DNA of 64,000 nucleotides from Pseudoxanthomonas sp. JBR18 (GCF_028198165.1 NZ_CP116339.1:1557001-1621000); one strand, 5' to 3'; positions 27,911 to 37,148 are shown, counted from the stretch's first letter. Notes: generated by a model not told the origin, from the sequence alone. A program made the numbers and translations.

Positions 27911-30415
27911 TCAGGTGCCGCGTGGCTTGGCCCGGTGCGTGGCCGTTGCACTCCAGGGGTCATCGGGCCAGGGATGCTTGGGATAGCGCCCCTTCATTTC
28001 CTTGCGCACCTCGGCGTAGGTGTTGGCCCAGAAGCTGCGCAGGTCCTGGGTGACCTGCAGCGGCTTGCCGCCGGGCGAGAGCAGATGCAGGGTCAGCGCC
28101 ACGCGACCGTCGGCGATCCGCGGGGTGTCGCCCAGGCCGAACAGCTCCTGCAGCTTGACCGCCAGCACCGGTGCGCGCGGGCTGCCGTCGTGCTCCACCC
28201 CATAGTCGATGCGGCGCTCCAGGCCGGACGGCACGATGATGCGCGTGGGTGCCAGTGCGTCGATGCGCTGGCGCAACGACCAGTCCAGCCCAGACCGGAG
28301 GGCTTCGCCCAGTTCGCTTTCGTCCAGGGCATCCAGTCGGGTCTTACCGGCGAACGCGGGCTTGAGCCAGTCATCCAGCGTGTCCAGCAAGGTCGCGTCG
28401 GACAGGTCGGGCAGGTCCAGCTCGGGCATCCACCGCCGCAGATTGCGCACCCGGGCGCGCCACTGCTGCAGGCCTTCGGTCCAGGGCAGCGCGTCGATGC
28501 CGAGCTCGCGCACCGCCGCGGTCAACGCGTCGGCGGCCTGCGCCGGGTCGACCCGACCGGCCGGTCGTGCATCCAGCACGATCGCATCGAAGCGCGACTC
28601 GCGCTGCGCCACCAGCGCCCGCCGCTCCGCATCCCAGCGCACGTGGTCGCCAATGGAGAACCGCGCGGGAAAGGCGTCGCGCAACGCCGTTTCGTCCACC
28701 GGCGCACCGCGCAGGATCAAGCCATCGCGCGCTTCGAAACGCAGTTCGCTGGCCACGATCCACGGCTCGCCGCGCAGCGTGCTGTCGTCGAACAGGCGCG
28801 CGGTGCGGCCGTTGCTCAGGGCATAGCGCAGCGGATCGTTGGCATGGCGGAAACCGATGCGATCGGGAAAAGCGTGGACGAGCAGGTCGCCCAGGACGTG
28901 CGCGTCCAGTTCGCGTGGCGCGACGGCATCCTCGCGCACCCGGCGACGCCATTGCCTGGCGGCGGCATCGATGGCCGCCAGGCCGCCGCGATGCGCATCG
29001 CCGGGCACGCGCCCGCCGCTGAATGCGGCCAGCGCACGCCAACGTGCGGCCAGGCCGTCGCCGGCTTGGCGCAGCGGATCGCGCGCCTCGATGAGTGCGG
29101 CCAGATCGCACGCTGCTGCACGCTGCGGACCGGCCGGTGCAGCCAGCAGCATGGCCGCCAGGCGCGGATGGGTGCCCAGGCGCAGCATCCTGCGGCCGGT
29201 CTCGGTGATGGTGCCGGCGTCGCTCAGCGCACCCAGCTTGCGCAGCAGGTCGCGCGCGGCGGCCAGGGCGCCAGCCGGCGGTGCATCGGGAAAGCGCAGG
29301 GCATCGCTGCCCCAGGCCGCCAGTTCCAGCGCCAGCGAGGCCAGTTCCACCTGGGCCAGTTCCGGACGGCGCTGCGGCTCCAGCCGCTGCGAGGCAGGCC
29401 ACAGTCGCCAGGCGACGCCTTCGGCCACACGCCCGGCGCGGCCGGCACGCTGGTCGGCCGAGGCCTGGGCGATGTGGACCACATCCAGCCGCGAGAAGCC
29501 GCTGTTGGGGTCGAAGCGCGGCTCGCGCGCCAGGCCGCTGTCGATCACCACGCGCACGCCGGGGAGGGTGACGGAGGATTCGGCCACATTGGTGGCCAGT
29601 ACCACGCGGCGGCGACCGTCCGCATCGGGCTGCAGGACTTCGGACTGGCGCTCGACCGGCAGCTCACCGTGCAGGGCCAGCACGCGCACCTCGCCCAGCG
29701 CGCTGCTGTGGCCCAGCGCGGCCTCAACGCGGCCGATCTCGCGCTGGCCGGGCAGGAACACCAGCAGGTCGCCGGGCTGCTCAGCCAACGCCTGTTCGAC
29801 CGCGCGGCGTACCTGCGACTCCAGGGCTTCTTCGCGACGCGCGGGGAAGTGCGACACCGCCACGGGAAAGCTGCGGCCGGCGCTGGTCAGGCGCGGGGCG
29901 TCCAGCCATTGCGACAGGCGCTCGCCATCCAGCGTTGCCGACATCACCACGATGCGCAGGTCTTCGCGCAGGCCGGCCTGCACGTCCAGCGCCAGGGCCA
30001 GGCCGAGGTCACCGGCCAGATGGCGTTCGTGGAACTCATCGAACAGCAGCGCGCCAACGTCTTCCAGCAGTGGGTCGTCCTGCAGCATGCGGGTCAGGAT
30101 GCCTTCGGTGACGACTTCGATCCGCGTGCGCGGCCCGACCTTGTTCTCGAAGCGGATGCGATAGCCGACGGTCTCACCGACCGCCTCGCCCAGCTGCTTG
30201 GCCATGAAGCCGGCGGCCGCGCGCGCGGCCACGCGGCGTGGTTCGAGCATCACGATCCTGCGATCCTCCCGCCACGGCGCGTCGAGCAGGGCCAGCGGTA
30301 CCTGGGTGGTCTTGCCGGCGCCGGGCGGCGCTTCCAGCACCAGGCGCGGATGCGTGGCCAGCGACGCGGTGATCTGCGGCAGCAGCGGGGAAATGGGAAA
30401 GGACGGCGCGGACAT
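27911..30415 (-). CDS. hrpB: ATP-dependent helicase HrpB
   Basis: An 834-residue DEAH-box RNA helicase, close to the length of E. coli HrpB. Motif I is EAPPGAGKTTQVPLALL (GAGKTT near residue 30), Ia MLEPRRVAARAAA, II FDEFHERHL (DEFH variant of DEAH), III VMSATLDGERL, V VVLATNVAESSVTLPG and VI SADQRAGRAGRVAEG, followed by the helicase-associated and HrpB C-terminal domains. Its cellular role is not settled; it is not the type III secretion regulator of the same name. ATG 30415 gives MSAPSFPISPLLPQITASL. Divergent from tatD-like gene across 70 bp. Confidence 0.97.
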   Translation of the reverse strand: MSAPSFPISPLLPQITASLATHPRLVLEAPPGAGKTTQVPLALLDAPWREDRRIVMLEPRRVAARAAAGFMAKQLGEAVGETVGYRIRFENKVGPRTRIEVVTEGILTRMLQDDPLLEDVGALLFDEFHERHLAGDLGLALALDVQAGLREDLRIVVMSATLDGERLSQWLDAPRLTSAGRSFPVAVSHFPARREEALESQVRRAVEQALAEQPGDLLVFLPGQREIGRVEAALGHSSALGEVRVLALHGELPVERQSEVLQPDADGRRRVVLATNVAESSVTLPGVRVVIDSGLAREPRFDPNSGFSRLDVVHIAQASADQRAGRAGRVAEGVAWRLWPASQRLEPQRRPELAQVELASLALELAAWGSDALRFPDAPPAGALAAARDLLRKLGALSDAGTITETGRRMLRLGTHPRLAAMLLAAPAGPQRAAACDLAALIEARDPLRQAGDGLAARWRALAAFSGGRVPGDAHRGGLAAIDAAARQWRRRVREDAVAPRELDAHVLGDLLVHAFPDRIGFRHANDPLRYALSNGRTARLFDDSTLRGEPWIVASELRFEARDGLILRGAPVDETALRDAFPARFSIGDHVRWDAERRALVAQRESRFDAIVLDARPAGRVDPAQAADALTAAVRELGIDALPWTEGLQQWRARVRNLRRWMPELDLPDLSDATLLDTLDDWLKPAFAGKTRLDALDESELGEALRSGLDWSLRQRIDALAPTRIIVPSGLERRIDYGVEHDGSPRAPVLAVKLQELFGLGDTPRIADGRVALTLHLLSPGGKPLQVTQDLRSFWANTYAEVRKEMKGRYPKHPWPDDPWSATATHRAKPRGT

Positions 30416-30450
30416 TGCGCACAAGGATAAGGGGCGTGGCGCCGACGCCC

Positions 30451-30456
30451 TACAAT
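30451..30456 (+). promoter_or_regulatory. candidate -10 box for the TatD-like gene
   Basis: TACAAT lies 30 bp upstream of the ATG at 30486, in the short interval divergent from hrpB. No clear -35 box is found at the right distance, so this is a weak call. Confidence 0.35.
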
Positions 30457-30485
30457 TGGGCACCCCACGTCACGTTTCGCCCTGC

Positions 30486-31280
30486 ATGCAGCTCATCGAT
30501 ATCGGCGCCAACCTCACTCACGATTCCTTCGACCGCGACCGCGACGCCGTGCTACAGCGCGCACGCGAGGCCGGCGTGGCCCAGCTGGTGGTCACCGGCG
30601 CCAGCCGCGAGCACTCGCCCAAGGCGCTGGAACTGGCACGCGCGCATCCGGGGTTCCTGTTCGCCACCGCCGGCGTGCATCCGCACCACGCGGTGGAATA
30701 CACCGAGGAGTGCGATGCCGAAATGCGCGCCTTGCTCTCCCAGCCCGAAGTCGTCGCGGTGGGCGAATGCGGCCTGGATTACAACCGCGACTTCTCCCCG
30801 CGCCCGGCGCAGCGCAGGGCGTTCGAGCGCCAACTGCAGACCGCGGTGGACACCGGCAAGCCGCTGTTCCTGCACCAGCGCGATGCCCACCAAGACTTCA
30901 TGGCGGTGATGAAGCAGTTCGACGGCCAGCTGCCGCCGGCCGTGGTGCATTGCTTCACCGGCACCCGCGAGGAGCTGTTCGACTATTTTGACCAGGACTG
31001 GCACATCGGCATCACCGGCTGGCTGTGCGACGAGCGCCGCGGCGCGCACCTGCGCGAGCTGGTGCCGCATATCCCGACGCACCGGCTGATGATCGAGACC
31101 GACGCGCCCTATCTGCTACCGCGTACGCTCAAGCCCCTGCCGAAGGATCGTCGCAACGAGCCGGCGTTCCTGGCCCACATCGCCGAGGAAGTGGCGCGTG
31201 ATCGTGGTGAGGCACTGGCGGTCACGGCCACGCACACCATGGAGACGGCGCGGACGTTCTTCGGACTGCCGGCCGCCTAG
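30486..31280 (+). CDS. TatD-family metal-dependent deoxyribonuclease
   Basis: A 264-residue TIM-barrel metallohydrolase. The first metal site is normally HxH near the N-terminus; here it reads IDIGANLTH, as in E. coli TatD itself, which has DIGVNLT. Further ligands lie in GVHPHHA, VAVGECGLDYNRD (Glu), LFLHQRDAH, VVHCFTGT and IETDAPYL. The protein is thus the TatD rather than the YcfH/YjjV branch. Role: 3'-5' exonuclease acting in DNA repair or fragmentation. It is not near tatABC. Divergent from hrpB. Confidence 0.93.
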   Translation: MQLIDIGANLTHDSFDRDRDAVLQRAREAGVAQLVVTGASREHSPKALELARAHPGFLFATAGVHPHHAVEYTEECDAEMRALLSQPEVVAVGECGLDYNRDFSPRPAQRRAFERQLQTAVDTGKPLFLHQRDAHQDFMAVMKQFDGQLPPAVVHCFTGTREELFDYFDQDWHIGITGWLCDERRGAHLRELVPHIPTHRLMIETDAPYLLPRTLKPLPKDRRNEPAFLAHIAEEVARDRGEALAVTATHTMETARTFFGLPAA

Positions 31281-31298
31281 CGCGGCACCGGCATCGGC

Positions 31299-31808
31299 TC
31301 ACTCCACCTCGTCATCTTCGCGCTTGGCGTCTTCCATGGCTTCGGGCTCCAGCGCTTCGGCGGCGCAGTTGAGCTTGACGAACACGCCCCAGGCGATCAG
31401 CAACGCCGCGGCGGCGAGGCCAATGGCCCCTGCATAGGGCAACTTGCTGGGGTCCTCGTGGACCAGTTCGAAGGTCATGACCAGCGTTTCGATCGACAGC
31501 GCAATCACGACGACCACCATGAAACGCGACAGGTAGCGACGCACACGGGTCGGCCCGCTGACCTTGACGTCGCGCATCACCTCTTCTTCGAAGATGGTCT
31601 GGGCCAGCTCCATCGACACCAGCGCGATGGTCAGCAGGCCGATGCATTCCAGCACCAGATTGAAGCGCGCGCGGGTGTTTTCCACATCTTGCTGGAAGGC
31701 GTGCAGCAGCTCGGCGCCGGCCATCCACATCAGGCCCACGCCGCACAGCACGAACAGCGCGATCACGGCCACGTGGCCGATCAGAAACACCTTCTCGAAC
31801 GCCTTCAT
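31299..31808 (-). CDS. four-helix integral membrane protein, hypothetical
   Basis: A 169-residue inner membrane protein. Four hydrophobic segments are visible: VFLIGHVAVIALFVLCGVGLM, FNLVLECIGLLTIALVSMEL, FMVVVVIALSIETLVMTFEL and AGAIGLAAAALLIAWGVFV, at about residues 7-27, 49-68, 95-114 and 126-144. The C-terminus is strongly acidic (EPEAMEDAKREDDEVE). Between helices 2 and 3 lies a charged loop with RVRRYLSR. This resembles uncharacterised PsiE-like/YndB-type small membrane proteins; I do not assign a family. Convergent with the TatD-like gene, 18 bp apart. Confidence 0.82.
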   Translation of the reverse strand: MKAFEKVFLIGHVAVIALFVLCGVGLMWMAGAELLHAFQQDVENTRARFNLVLECIGLLTIALVSMELAQTIFEEEVMRDVKVSGPTRVRRYLSRFMVVVVIALSIETLVMTFELVHEDPSKLPYAGAIGLAAAALLIAWGVFVKLNCAAEALEPEAMEDAKREDDEVE

Positions 31809-31875
31809 TGCCGTGCTCCACGCCGATCTTGGCGTCGGAGCATCGGCAGTGCAGCGTCACCGCCGCGCGAAGACC

Positions 31876-32811
31876 TCAGCGGGCAGCCGCCGCCTGGAAC
31901 ACCTGCAGATGGATCCAGGCGGTTTCAAGGCGCGGCGTGCGCAAACCCGCATGCGCGGCGCGATGGACCATGTCGCCCACGATATGCGCCGCCTCCACGC
32001 GCTGGCCGCTCTGCAGGTCGCGCAGCATCGAGGCGCTCAGCGGGGAATCGGGCTGGGTCAGCAGTTCCAGCATCGCGGCCCGGGCGCTTTCCGGAATCGG
32101 CGAGCCAGACGCATCGGCCACCTCCAGGCACTCCCCGTATAGACCGGTCATGAAGTCGTGCCCGCCCTCGCTGGCCACGATCTGGCCGATGCTGCCGCGC
32201 ATCAGGCACGTCGCCGCCGCCAGCGCGGTGAGGAAGCTGTACTTGGTCCATTGCGCCACCGCGATATCCGTGCGGTATTCGTAGTCCACGCCCGCCTGCT
32301 GGCAGGTGCGGGCCAGGGCCTGCAGCCGTGCATCGGCTGCGCCGTGCCGCTCGCCGAAGGTGAGCGAAGCGCGCTTGCCCAGGTGCAGCACTTCGCCGCG
32401 CTCGCCCTTCGTCGCACTGATGAAACACAGCCCACCCAGCACATGGTCCGCGCCGAAGCGCGCATCCAGCGCGGCGTAATGCAGCAGGCCATTGAGGATC
32501 GGCAGGACGGCGGTGTGCGGACCGACGGCCGGAGCGATGGCGTCGATCGCGCTGTCCAGGTCATAGGCCTTGCAGCTCAGCAGGACCAGGTCGAACGGCT
32601 GCTCGGCCGCCAGCGCAGGCAGCGCATCGGCGGTGACATGTGCCACCGGGAACTGTGCATCGCCCAGCGGGCTGCGGACCACCAGCCCATCGCGTTGCAG
32701 CTGGGCCGCCCGCGCCGGCCGCACCAGGAAGGTCACGTCCACACCGGCCTGGGCCAGTCGCCCACCGAAATACCCGCCGGTCCCACCGGCGCCAAGAACC
32801 AGAATGCGCAT
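31876..32811 (-). CDS. panE: 2-dehydropantoate 2-reductase (ketopantoate reductase)
   Basis: A 311-residue NADPH-dependent reductase of the ApbA/PanE family that makes pantoate for coenzyme A synthesis. The cofactor loop GAGGTGGYFGGRLAQAG is at residues 7-23, with FLVRPARAAQL binding the NADP phosphate. LLSCKAYDLDSAI holds the Lys/Asn-type cofactor contacts, and the catalytic lysine region is AQWTKYSFLTALAAATCL (K in WTKY), followed by SMLRDLQSGQRVEAAHIVGD, typical for the family. Some ApbA paralogues act on other ketoacids; the length and motifs suit PanE, but a paralogue elsewhere cannot be excluded. Confidence 0.9.
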   Translation of the reverse strand: MRILVLGAGGTGGYFGGRLAQAGVDVTFLVRPARAAQLQRDGLVVRSPLGDAQFPVAHVTADALPALAAEQPFDLVLLSCKAYDLDSAIDAIAPAVGPHTAVLPILNGLLHYAALDARFGADHVLGGLCFISATKGERGEVLHLGKRASLTFGERHGAADARLQALARTCQQAGVDYEYRTDIAVAQWTKYSFLTALAAATCLMRGSIGQIVASEGGHDFMTGLYGECLEVADASGSPIPESARAAMLELLTQPDSPLSASMLRDLQSGQRVEAAHIVGDMVHRAAHAGLRTPRLETAWIHLQVFQAAAAR

Positions 32812-32906
32812 GCACGTGCCTTGCTGTAGGGGACTCCCATGGAATCACGCAACGGCGGCCAGGGCGACCTGCTGTGTTCAACACAGCGGGCCACCACACA
32901 TCATGC

Positions 32907-33935
32907 TCAGCGCTTGACCAGTTCCACGCGCCGGTTCTGGGCCTTGCCCGTTTCGGTCGTGTTGTCGGCGACCGGATCGGCATCACCGAAGCCGGCCGCG
33001 CTCAAGCGCGAGGCGTCGATTCCCTGAGCCGTCACGGCGGCCACGACGGCCTTGGCCCGGCCTTCGGACAGGTGCGTGTTATGCGCCGGGTCACCGGTGT
33101 TGTCGGTATAGCCGTTCACCGCCAGCTGCAAGGCGGGGTCATCCTTGAGCAGCTGCACCACCTGGGCGATCTGCGGCTGCGAGTCGGGCAGGATGTCGGT
33201 CTTGTCGGTGGCGAAGTTGACGCGCAACGCGACCTTGCCGGCCTTGTCGATCTGCGCCTTCATCTCCGCCGCCGGCAAAAGACCTGCAGTGATCTGGAGC
33301 GGCTTGGTCTCGGCGATGACCAAGCCGGCGCCGAACTGATAGCTGGCCAGATTGATCCAGATGTCTCGGTCGGCACGATGGACCACGAAGACCTCGACCT
33401 GGTTGCCCAGCACGTTGCCCAGGCCATCGTTGAACCGCACGAGCGGCTCGCCGGGCCAGGACTGGAGCTTGTCCTTCGCTTCGTCGGGAATGTTTCCGTC
33501 GAAGATTTTCTGACCGCCCATCATGGTGACGGCACGCTCGATGTTGCGGATCAGCTCCAGGGGGGAAAACGTCTTGCCATCGACTGCACTGACGCCGCTC
33601 CACCAGATCTTTCCCTCGACGGGTTCAAGTCGATCGCCGGTCCACAGCGGCACTTGATCAAAGTCCGCCTGTTCGGTCTTGTTGGTCGGCTGATAGCCAT
33701 CCGGCAGCCTGAGATAGGGAAATTCCCCCAGCGCCACGGTCGACACGGGCAGGCTGGCTGGATCGAAGGGCTTGGCGGCAGGCAGCGCGGTGTCCTTCGA
33801 CGCGGCAGAGGCCGGCTCGGCCGGTGCACTGGCCGCGGGTGCGGCAACGTCCTGTGCTGGCGGGCGCTGCGGCTTGCACGCGGCCAGCGCCAACGCGCCG
33901 CCCAGCACCGCCATGGTCATGACCAGTTGCCTCAT
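32907..33935 (-). CDS. OmpA-family lipoprotein
   Basis: A 342-residue outer-membrane lipoprotein. The signal MRQLVMTMAVLGGALALAAC ends in a lipobox with Cys20; an Ala/Pro-rich linker follows to about residue 50. The middle region (about 60-215) has no family I recognise, although FSPLELIRNIERAVTMMGG and DIWINLASYQFG read like a compact folded domain. Residues 225-342 form an OmpA peptidoglycan-binding domain (NFATDKTDILPDSQ, NGYTDNTGDPAHNTHLSEGRA in part, AAGFGDADPVADN, NRRVEL). It should tether the outer membrane to peptidoglycan. It stands alone, downstream of yadH on the same strand. Confidence 0.9.
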   Translation of the reverse strand: MRQLVMTMAVLGGALALAACKPQRPPAQDVAAPAASAPAEPASAASKDTALPAAKPFDPASLPVSTVALGEFPYLRLPDGYQPTNKTEQADFDQVPLWTGDRLEPVEGKIWWSGVSAVDGKTFSPLELIRNIERAVTMMGGQKIFDGNIPDEAKDKLQSWPGEPLVRFNDGLGNVLGNQVEVFVVHRADRDIWINLASYQFGAGLVIAETKPLQITAGLLPAAEMKAQIDKAGKVALRVNFATDKTDILPDSQPQIAQVVQLLKDDPALQLAVNGYTDNTGDPAHNTHLSEGRAKAVVAAVTAQGIDASRLSAAGFGDADPVADNTTETGKAQNRRVELVKR

Positions 33936-34034
33936 GTCGCACTCCTTTGCCTTTGGGGATGGCCGGCAAGTGTAGTGCGCTGCGGCGCGGCACTGACAGG
34001 CCGTGCGTCCAGGACGCGCGGCGCTGGGCGGATC

Positions 34035-34838
34035 TCAGCTACGCAAGCCCACGCCGCGCTTGAGCAGCCACAGGCCCAACGCGCCCAGCGCGACCACGAA
34101 GCCCAGCATCAGGGTGTAGGCCACCCACAGCGGCACGTCCGAGGTGCCTAGCAGGCCGTAGCGGAAGGCGTTGACCATGTAGAAGATCGGGTTGAGATGC
34201 GTGGCGGCCTCAGCCCAGCCCGGCAGCAGCTTGACCGAATAGAACACGCCGCCCAGGTAGGTCAGCGGGGTCAGGATGAAGGTCGGCACGATGGCGATGT
34301 CGTCGAACTTGCGCGCGTAGGCGGCGTTGACGAAACCGGCCAGCGAGAAGATGGTCGCGCCCAGCAGCACGGTGGTCAGCGTCACCAGCGGATGCGGCAC
34401 GCGCACCGGGGTGAAGAACATCGCGATCACCAGCACGATGGCGCCAACCATCAGCCCGCGCAGCACCGCGCCGGCCACGTACCCCAGCAGGATCACCCAG
34501 TTGGGCATCGGGCTGACCAGCAGCTCCTCGACGTGGCGGCCGAACTTGGCCCCGAAGAAGCTGGAGGAAATGTTGCCGTAGCTGTTCTGGATGACGCTCA
34601 TCATCACCAGGCCCGGCACGATGAACTGCATGTAGGTGAAGCCGCCCATGTCGCCCACGCGCGAGCCGATCAGCCCGCCGAAGATCAAGAAGTACAGGGT
34701 CATGGTGATTGCCGGCGGCACCAGGGTCTGGCCCCAGATGCGCAGGATGCGCGCCACTTCGCGGCGGGCGATGGTCCATAGCGCGGTCAGGTTGCGCTGG
34801 GTGTTGCTTGGGCTTGGCGCCAGCTGTTGGGAATTCAT
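34035..34838 (-). CDS. yadH: ABC-2 type exporter permease YadH
   Basis: A 267-residue inner membrane permease of the ABC-2 family. Six hydrophobic segments are seen. Segments such as SSSFFGAKFGRHVEELLVSP and FDDIAIVPTFILTPLTYLGG are those I recall from E. coli YadH, and it ends RGVGLRS, as YadH ends RGRGLRS. The start ATG (MNSQQLAPSPSN) overlaps the ATPase stop by four bases. With YadG it forms an exporter whose substrate has not been settled. The frame is open upstream within the ATPase gene, but the overlap and similarity decide for 34838. Confidence 0.95.
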   Translation of the reverse strand: MNSQQLAPSPSNTQRNLTALWTIARREVARILRIWGQTLVPPAITMTLYFLIFGGLIGSRVGDMGGFTYMQFIVPGLVMMSVIQNSYGNISSSFFGAKFGRHVEELLVSPMPNWVILLGYVAGAVLRGLMVGAIVLVIAMFFTPVRVPHPLVTLTTVLLGATIFSLAGFVNAAYARKFDDIAIVPTFILTPLTYLGGVFYSVKLLPGWAEAATHLNPIFYMVNAFRYGLLGTSDVPLWVAYTLMLGFVVALGALGLWLLKRGVGLRS

Positions 34839-35800
34839 GCGGTGGCCTCCTGGGCGGTGGCGGGCGTGGCGGTCATGCGCACGAACAGCTCCTCCAGCCG
34901 GTTGGACTTGGTGCGCATCGAGCGCACGCGAATGCCGGCATCGGCCAGCGCAGCGAACACGCGGTTGAGATCCATCTGTCGCGGCATGTCCAGGTCCAGG
35001 GTGTGCGGATCGGCCGCGATCAGCACGGCGCCTTCGATCTGTGGCAGCTGCGCGGGCAGTTCGCCATCGATGTCCAGCAGGAAGCCTTCCACGTCCAGCT
35101 GCGCCAGCAGCGCGCGCATGGGGCCCTGCTGGACGATGCGGCCGTGGTTGATGATGGCCAGGTTGCGGCAGAGGCTTTCGGCCTCTTCCAGGTAGTGCGT
35201 GGTCAGGATGATCGTGGTGCCGGCGGCGTTGATGTCCTTGAGCGTCTTCCACATGCCGCGGCGGATCTCGATGTCCACCCCGGCGGTCGGCTCGTCCAGG
35301 ATCAGCAGGCGCGGACGGGTCATCATGGCGCGGGCGATCATCAGCCGGCGCTTCATGCCGCCAGACAGGGTGCGGCTCATCAGGAAGGCCTTGTCCCACA
35401 GCTGCGCGCGCTTGAGCTCTTCCTCGGCCCGCGGACCGGCCTCCGCGCGGGGAATGCCGTAGAACCCGGCATAGTTGACCAGGATGTCGTAGGGCTTTTC
35501 GAACAGGTTGAAGTTGATTTCCTGCGGCACCAAGCCAATCAGCTGCATGGCCGCGCCGCGGTCGGCGTTGATGTCCACGCCGAACACCTTGGCCGAGCCG
35601 GAGGTCAGGTTCACCAGCGAGGAGACGATGCCAATGGTGGTGGACTTGCCCGCGCCGTTGGGACCGAGCAGAGCGAAGAAATCGCCGGGCTCGACATTGA
35701 GTGATACACCCTTGAGCGCCTCTACACCGTTGTCGTAGCGCTTGGTGAGATCGACGATGGACAGCGCCGGCACCGTGCCGGCGGCGGGGGAAACAGTCAT
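34835..35800 (-). CDS. yadG: ABC exporter ATP-binding protein YadG
   Basis: A 321-residue ATPase. Walker A is GPNGAGKST (residues about 45-53), the Q-loop is VPQEINFNLFEKPYD, the signature LSGGMKRRL, Walker B LLILDEPTAGVD and the H-loop ILTTHYLEEAE. The C-terminal 80 residues (DIDGELPAQLPQ to the end) form the extra domain seen in YadG/CcmA-like ATPases. It is the first gene of a two-gene operon with yadH. A TATAAT box lies about 50 bp upstream on the same strand. Confidence 0.96.
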   Translation of the reverse strand: MTVSPAAGTVPALSIVDLTKRYDNGVEALKGVSLNVEPGDFFALLGPNGAGKSTTIGIVSSLVNLTSGSAKVFGVDINADRGAAMQLIGLVPQEINFNLFEKPYDILVNYAGFYGIPRAEAGPRAEEELKRAQLWDKAFLMSRTLSGGMKRRLMIARAMMTRPRLLILDEPTAGVDIEIRRGMWKTLKDINAAGTTIILTTHYLEEAESLCRNLAIINHGRIVQQGPMRALLAQLDVEGFLLDIDGELPAQLPQIEGAVLIAADPHTLDLDMPRQMDLNRVFAALADAGIRVRSMRTKSNRLEELFVRMTATPATAQEATA

Positions 35801-35850
35801 GAAAGAGGCCTTTGCGCGGGCGCCGCGGCCCGCTTGACAGTCGACCGCCT

Positions 35851-35856
35851 ATTATA
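35851..35856 (-). promoter_or_regulatory. candidate -10 box for yadGH
   Basis: Read on the minus strand the bases give TATAAT, 51 bp upstream of the yadG ATG and inside a small palindrome (GCCTATTATAGGC, 35848-35860). No good -35 box is seen upstream. Confidence 0.4.
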
Positions 35857-35900
35857 GGCGTCCCGTCCGGCGCGCCCGGGCATCACACCGTTCCATCGCC

Positions 35901-36653
35901 TTGGCCATCGTCCAGTTTCCGCTCAAGCTCGTCGAACGGCGCATGATCGCGCCGAGTGTGGGCCATTACGTGTTCGCGCGCGATGACGGGCAGCCGTTTG
36001 CCTTCACCGCCGGGCAGTTCCTGCAGGTGCATTTCGACTATGCCGATGGGACCGCGACGCGGCGCAGCTATTCGCTCGCCAACGTCCGCGCGCCGGACGC
36101 CACCGCCGATCCCCAGGTCGAGATCGCGGTGAGCTATGTGCCTGGGGGTGCGGCGACGGCCTTGTTCGAGGGCCTGGAGATCGGCGAGACGATCCAGGCC
36201 AGCGGGCCATTCGGACGGTTCTGCCTGCAGCCCGGTGACCAGAACGCACGTTACGTGCTCATCGCCACCGGCACCGGCGTGACGCCCTATCGCTCGATGC
36301 TGCCCGCGCTGGACGCGCTGATGTCCACGCGCGAGGTCGAGGTGGTCCTGCTGCAGGGCGCACGAACGGTGCAGGAGATGCTCTACCACGACGAGTTCCG
36401 CGCCTTTGCCGATGCGCATCCGGGCTTCCGTTACCTGCCCTGCCTGTCGCGCGGCCTGCCCGGCCAGGCCCATCCGGAGATGCGCCACGGCTACGTGCAG
36501 CAGGTTCTGCCGGAGATTGCACCGGACCCGGCCCGCGATATCGCCTACCTGTGCGGCAATCCGGACATGGTCGATGCCTGCTTCGAGGCGCTGAAGGAGG
36601 CCGGCCTGCCGGTCCCGCAGGTCCGTCGCGAGAAGTACGTCAGTTCGAAGTAG
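35901..36653 (+). CDS. fpr: ferredoxin/flavodoxin NADP+ reductase
   Basis: A 250-residue FAD-dependent reductase of the bacterial Fpr type, moving electrons between NADPH and ferredoxin or flavodoxin, for example in oxidative stress and iron-sulfur biosynthesis. The FAD motif is RRSYSLANVRA (RxYS), GPFGRFCLQPGD follows, the NADP-binding part is IATGTGVTPYRSML and VLLQGARTVQEMLYHDE, and AYLCGNPDMVDAC is the nicotinamide motif. The C-terminal VRREKYVSSK matches the YV-end of the family. The start is set at TTG 35901; the only ATG (35943) would remove part of the first strand. No strong ribosome site is seen. Confidence 0.92.
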   Translation: MAIVQFPLKLVERRMIAPSVGHYVFARDDGQPFAFTAGQFLQVHFDYADGTATRRSYSLANVRAPDATADPQVEIAVSYVPGGAATALFEGLEIGETIQASGPFGRFCLQPGDQNARYVLIATGTGVTPYRSMLPALDALMSTREVEVVLLQGARTVQEMLYHDEFRAFADAHPGFRYLPCLSRGLPGQAHPEMRHGYVQQVLPEIAPDPARDIAYLCGNPDMVDACFEALKEAGLPVPQVRREKYVSSK

Positions 36654-36662
36654 TCGGCGACA

Positions 36663-36680
36663 TGTAAAGCACACTTGACA
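36663..36680. promoter_or_regulatory. operator 1 of the membrane-protein/XRE operon
   Basis: TGTAAAG-CACA-CTTGACA: seven-base arms, one mismatch, four-base spacer. The right arm holds TTGACA, which also reads as a -35 box, with CAGGAT at 36699-36704 as a poor -10. A similar palindrome lies 44 bp further on. Confidence 0.65.
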
Positions 36681-36706
36681 CGCGCAGAGAGCGGCGTGCA
36701 GGATGG

Positions 36707-36724
36707 TGTCAACTTTCCTTGACA
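36707..36724. promoter_or_regulatory. operator 2 of the membrane-protein/XRE operon
   Basis: TGTCAAC-TTTC-CTTGACA: seven-base arms, one mismatch, same size and spacer as operator 1 (36663-36680). It ends 16 bp before the ATG at 36741. The common half-site is TGTCAAG. Confidence 0.65.
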
Positions 36725-36740
36725 CGGCGATCTTCCGCAC

Positions 36741-37103
36741 ATGCTCTCCGGCAGCACACTCCATCTCCATCAAGTCCTGGTCGGGCTTGCGCTTGCCGCG
36801 GGCGCCATCAAGCTGGCTTCGACGGGTTATCTGGTGCGCCATGCGGCGCATGCGCCGCAACGCATGCAAACTGCACGTGGCGTGGCCATCTGGCATGCAA
36901 GCAAGTGGTCGGCGCTCGTCTTGGTGTTGGCGGCCTTCCTGGACGCATGGCTGAGCGGAAGCCACGCAGACGCGCTGCGCTTTGGTGCCTTGCTCGCTGC
37001 TGTGATCGTCCTGATGCCGGTTCTGCTCCAGCTGCGCAGGCGCGGCCGGTGGCTCGGAATTGCGCATGCACTGCAGCGCACCTTCGCACGGGCGCGCCGT
37101 TGA
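36741..37103 (+). CDS. small membrane protein, hypothetical
   Basis: A 120-residue protein with three hydrophobic stretches (about residues 10-31 VLVGLALAAGAIKLASTGYLV, 52-70 SALVLVLAAFLDAWL, 80-96 GALLAAVIVLMPVLLQL) and a basic C-terminus rich in arginine. No family recognised. It is the first gene behind the two TGTCAAG operators and is followed by another membrane protein gene and an XRE regulator gene on the same strand, so it is probably part of their operon. A segment with HAPQRMQTARGVAIWHASK between the first two helices is probably exposed. Confidence 0.72.
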   Translation: MLSGSTLHLHQVLVGLALAAGAIKLASTGYLVRHAAHAPQRMQTARGVAIWHASKWSALVLVLAAFLDAWLSGSHADALRFGALLAAVIVLMPVLLQLRRRGRWLGIAHALQRTFARARR

Positions 37104-37148
37104 TGGACCTGTTGTTCACCCGTCTCCCTGCCCTTCGGATGACCTCCC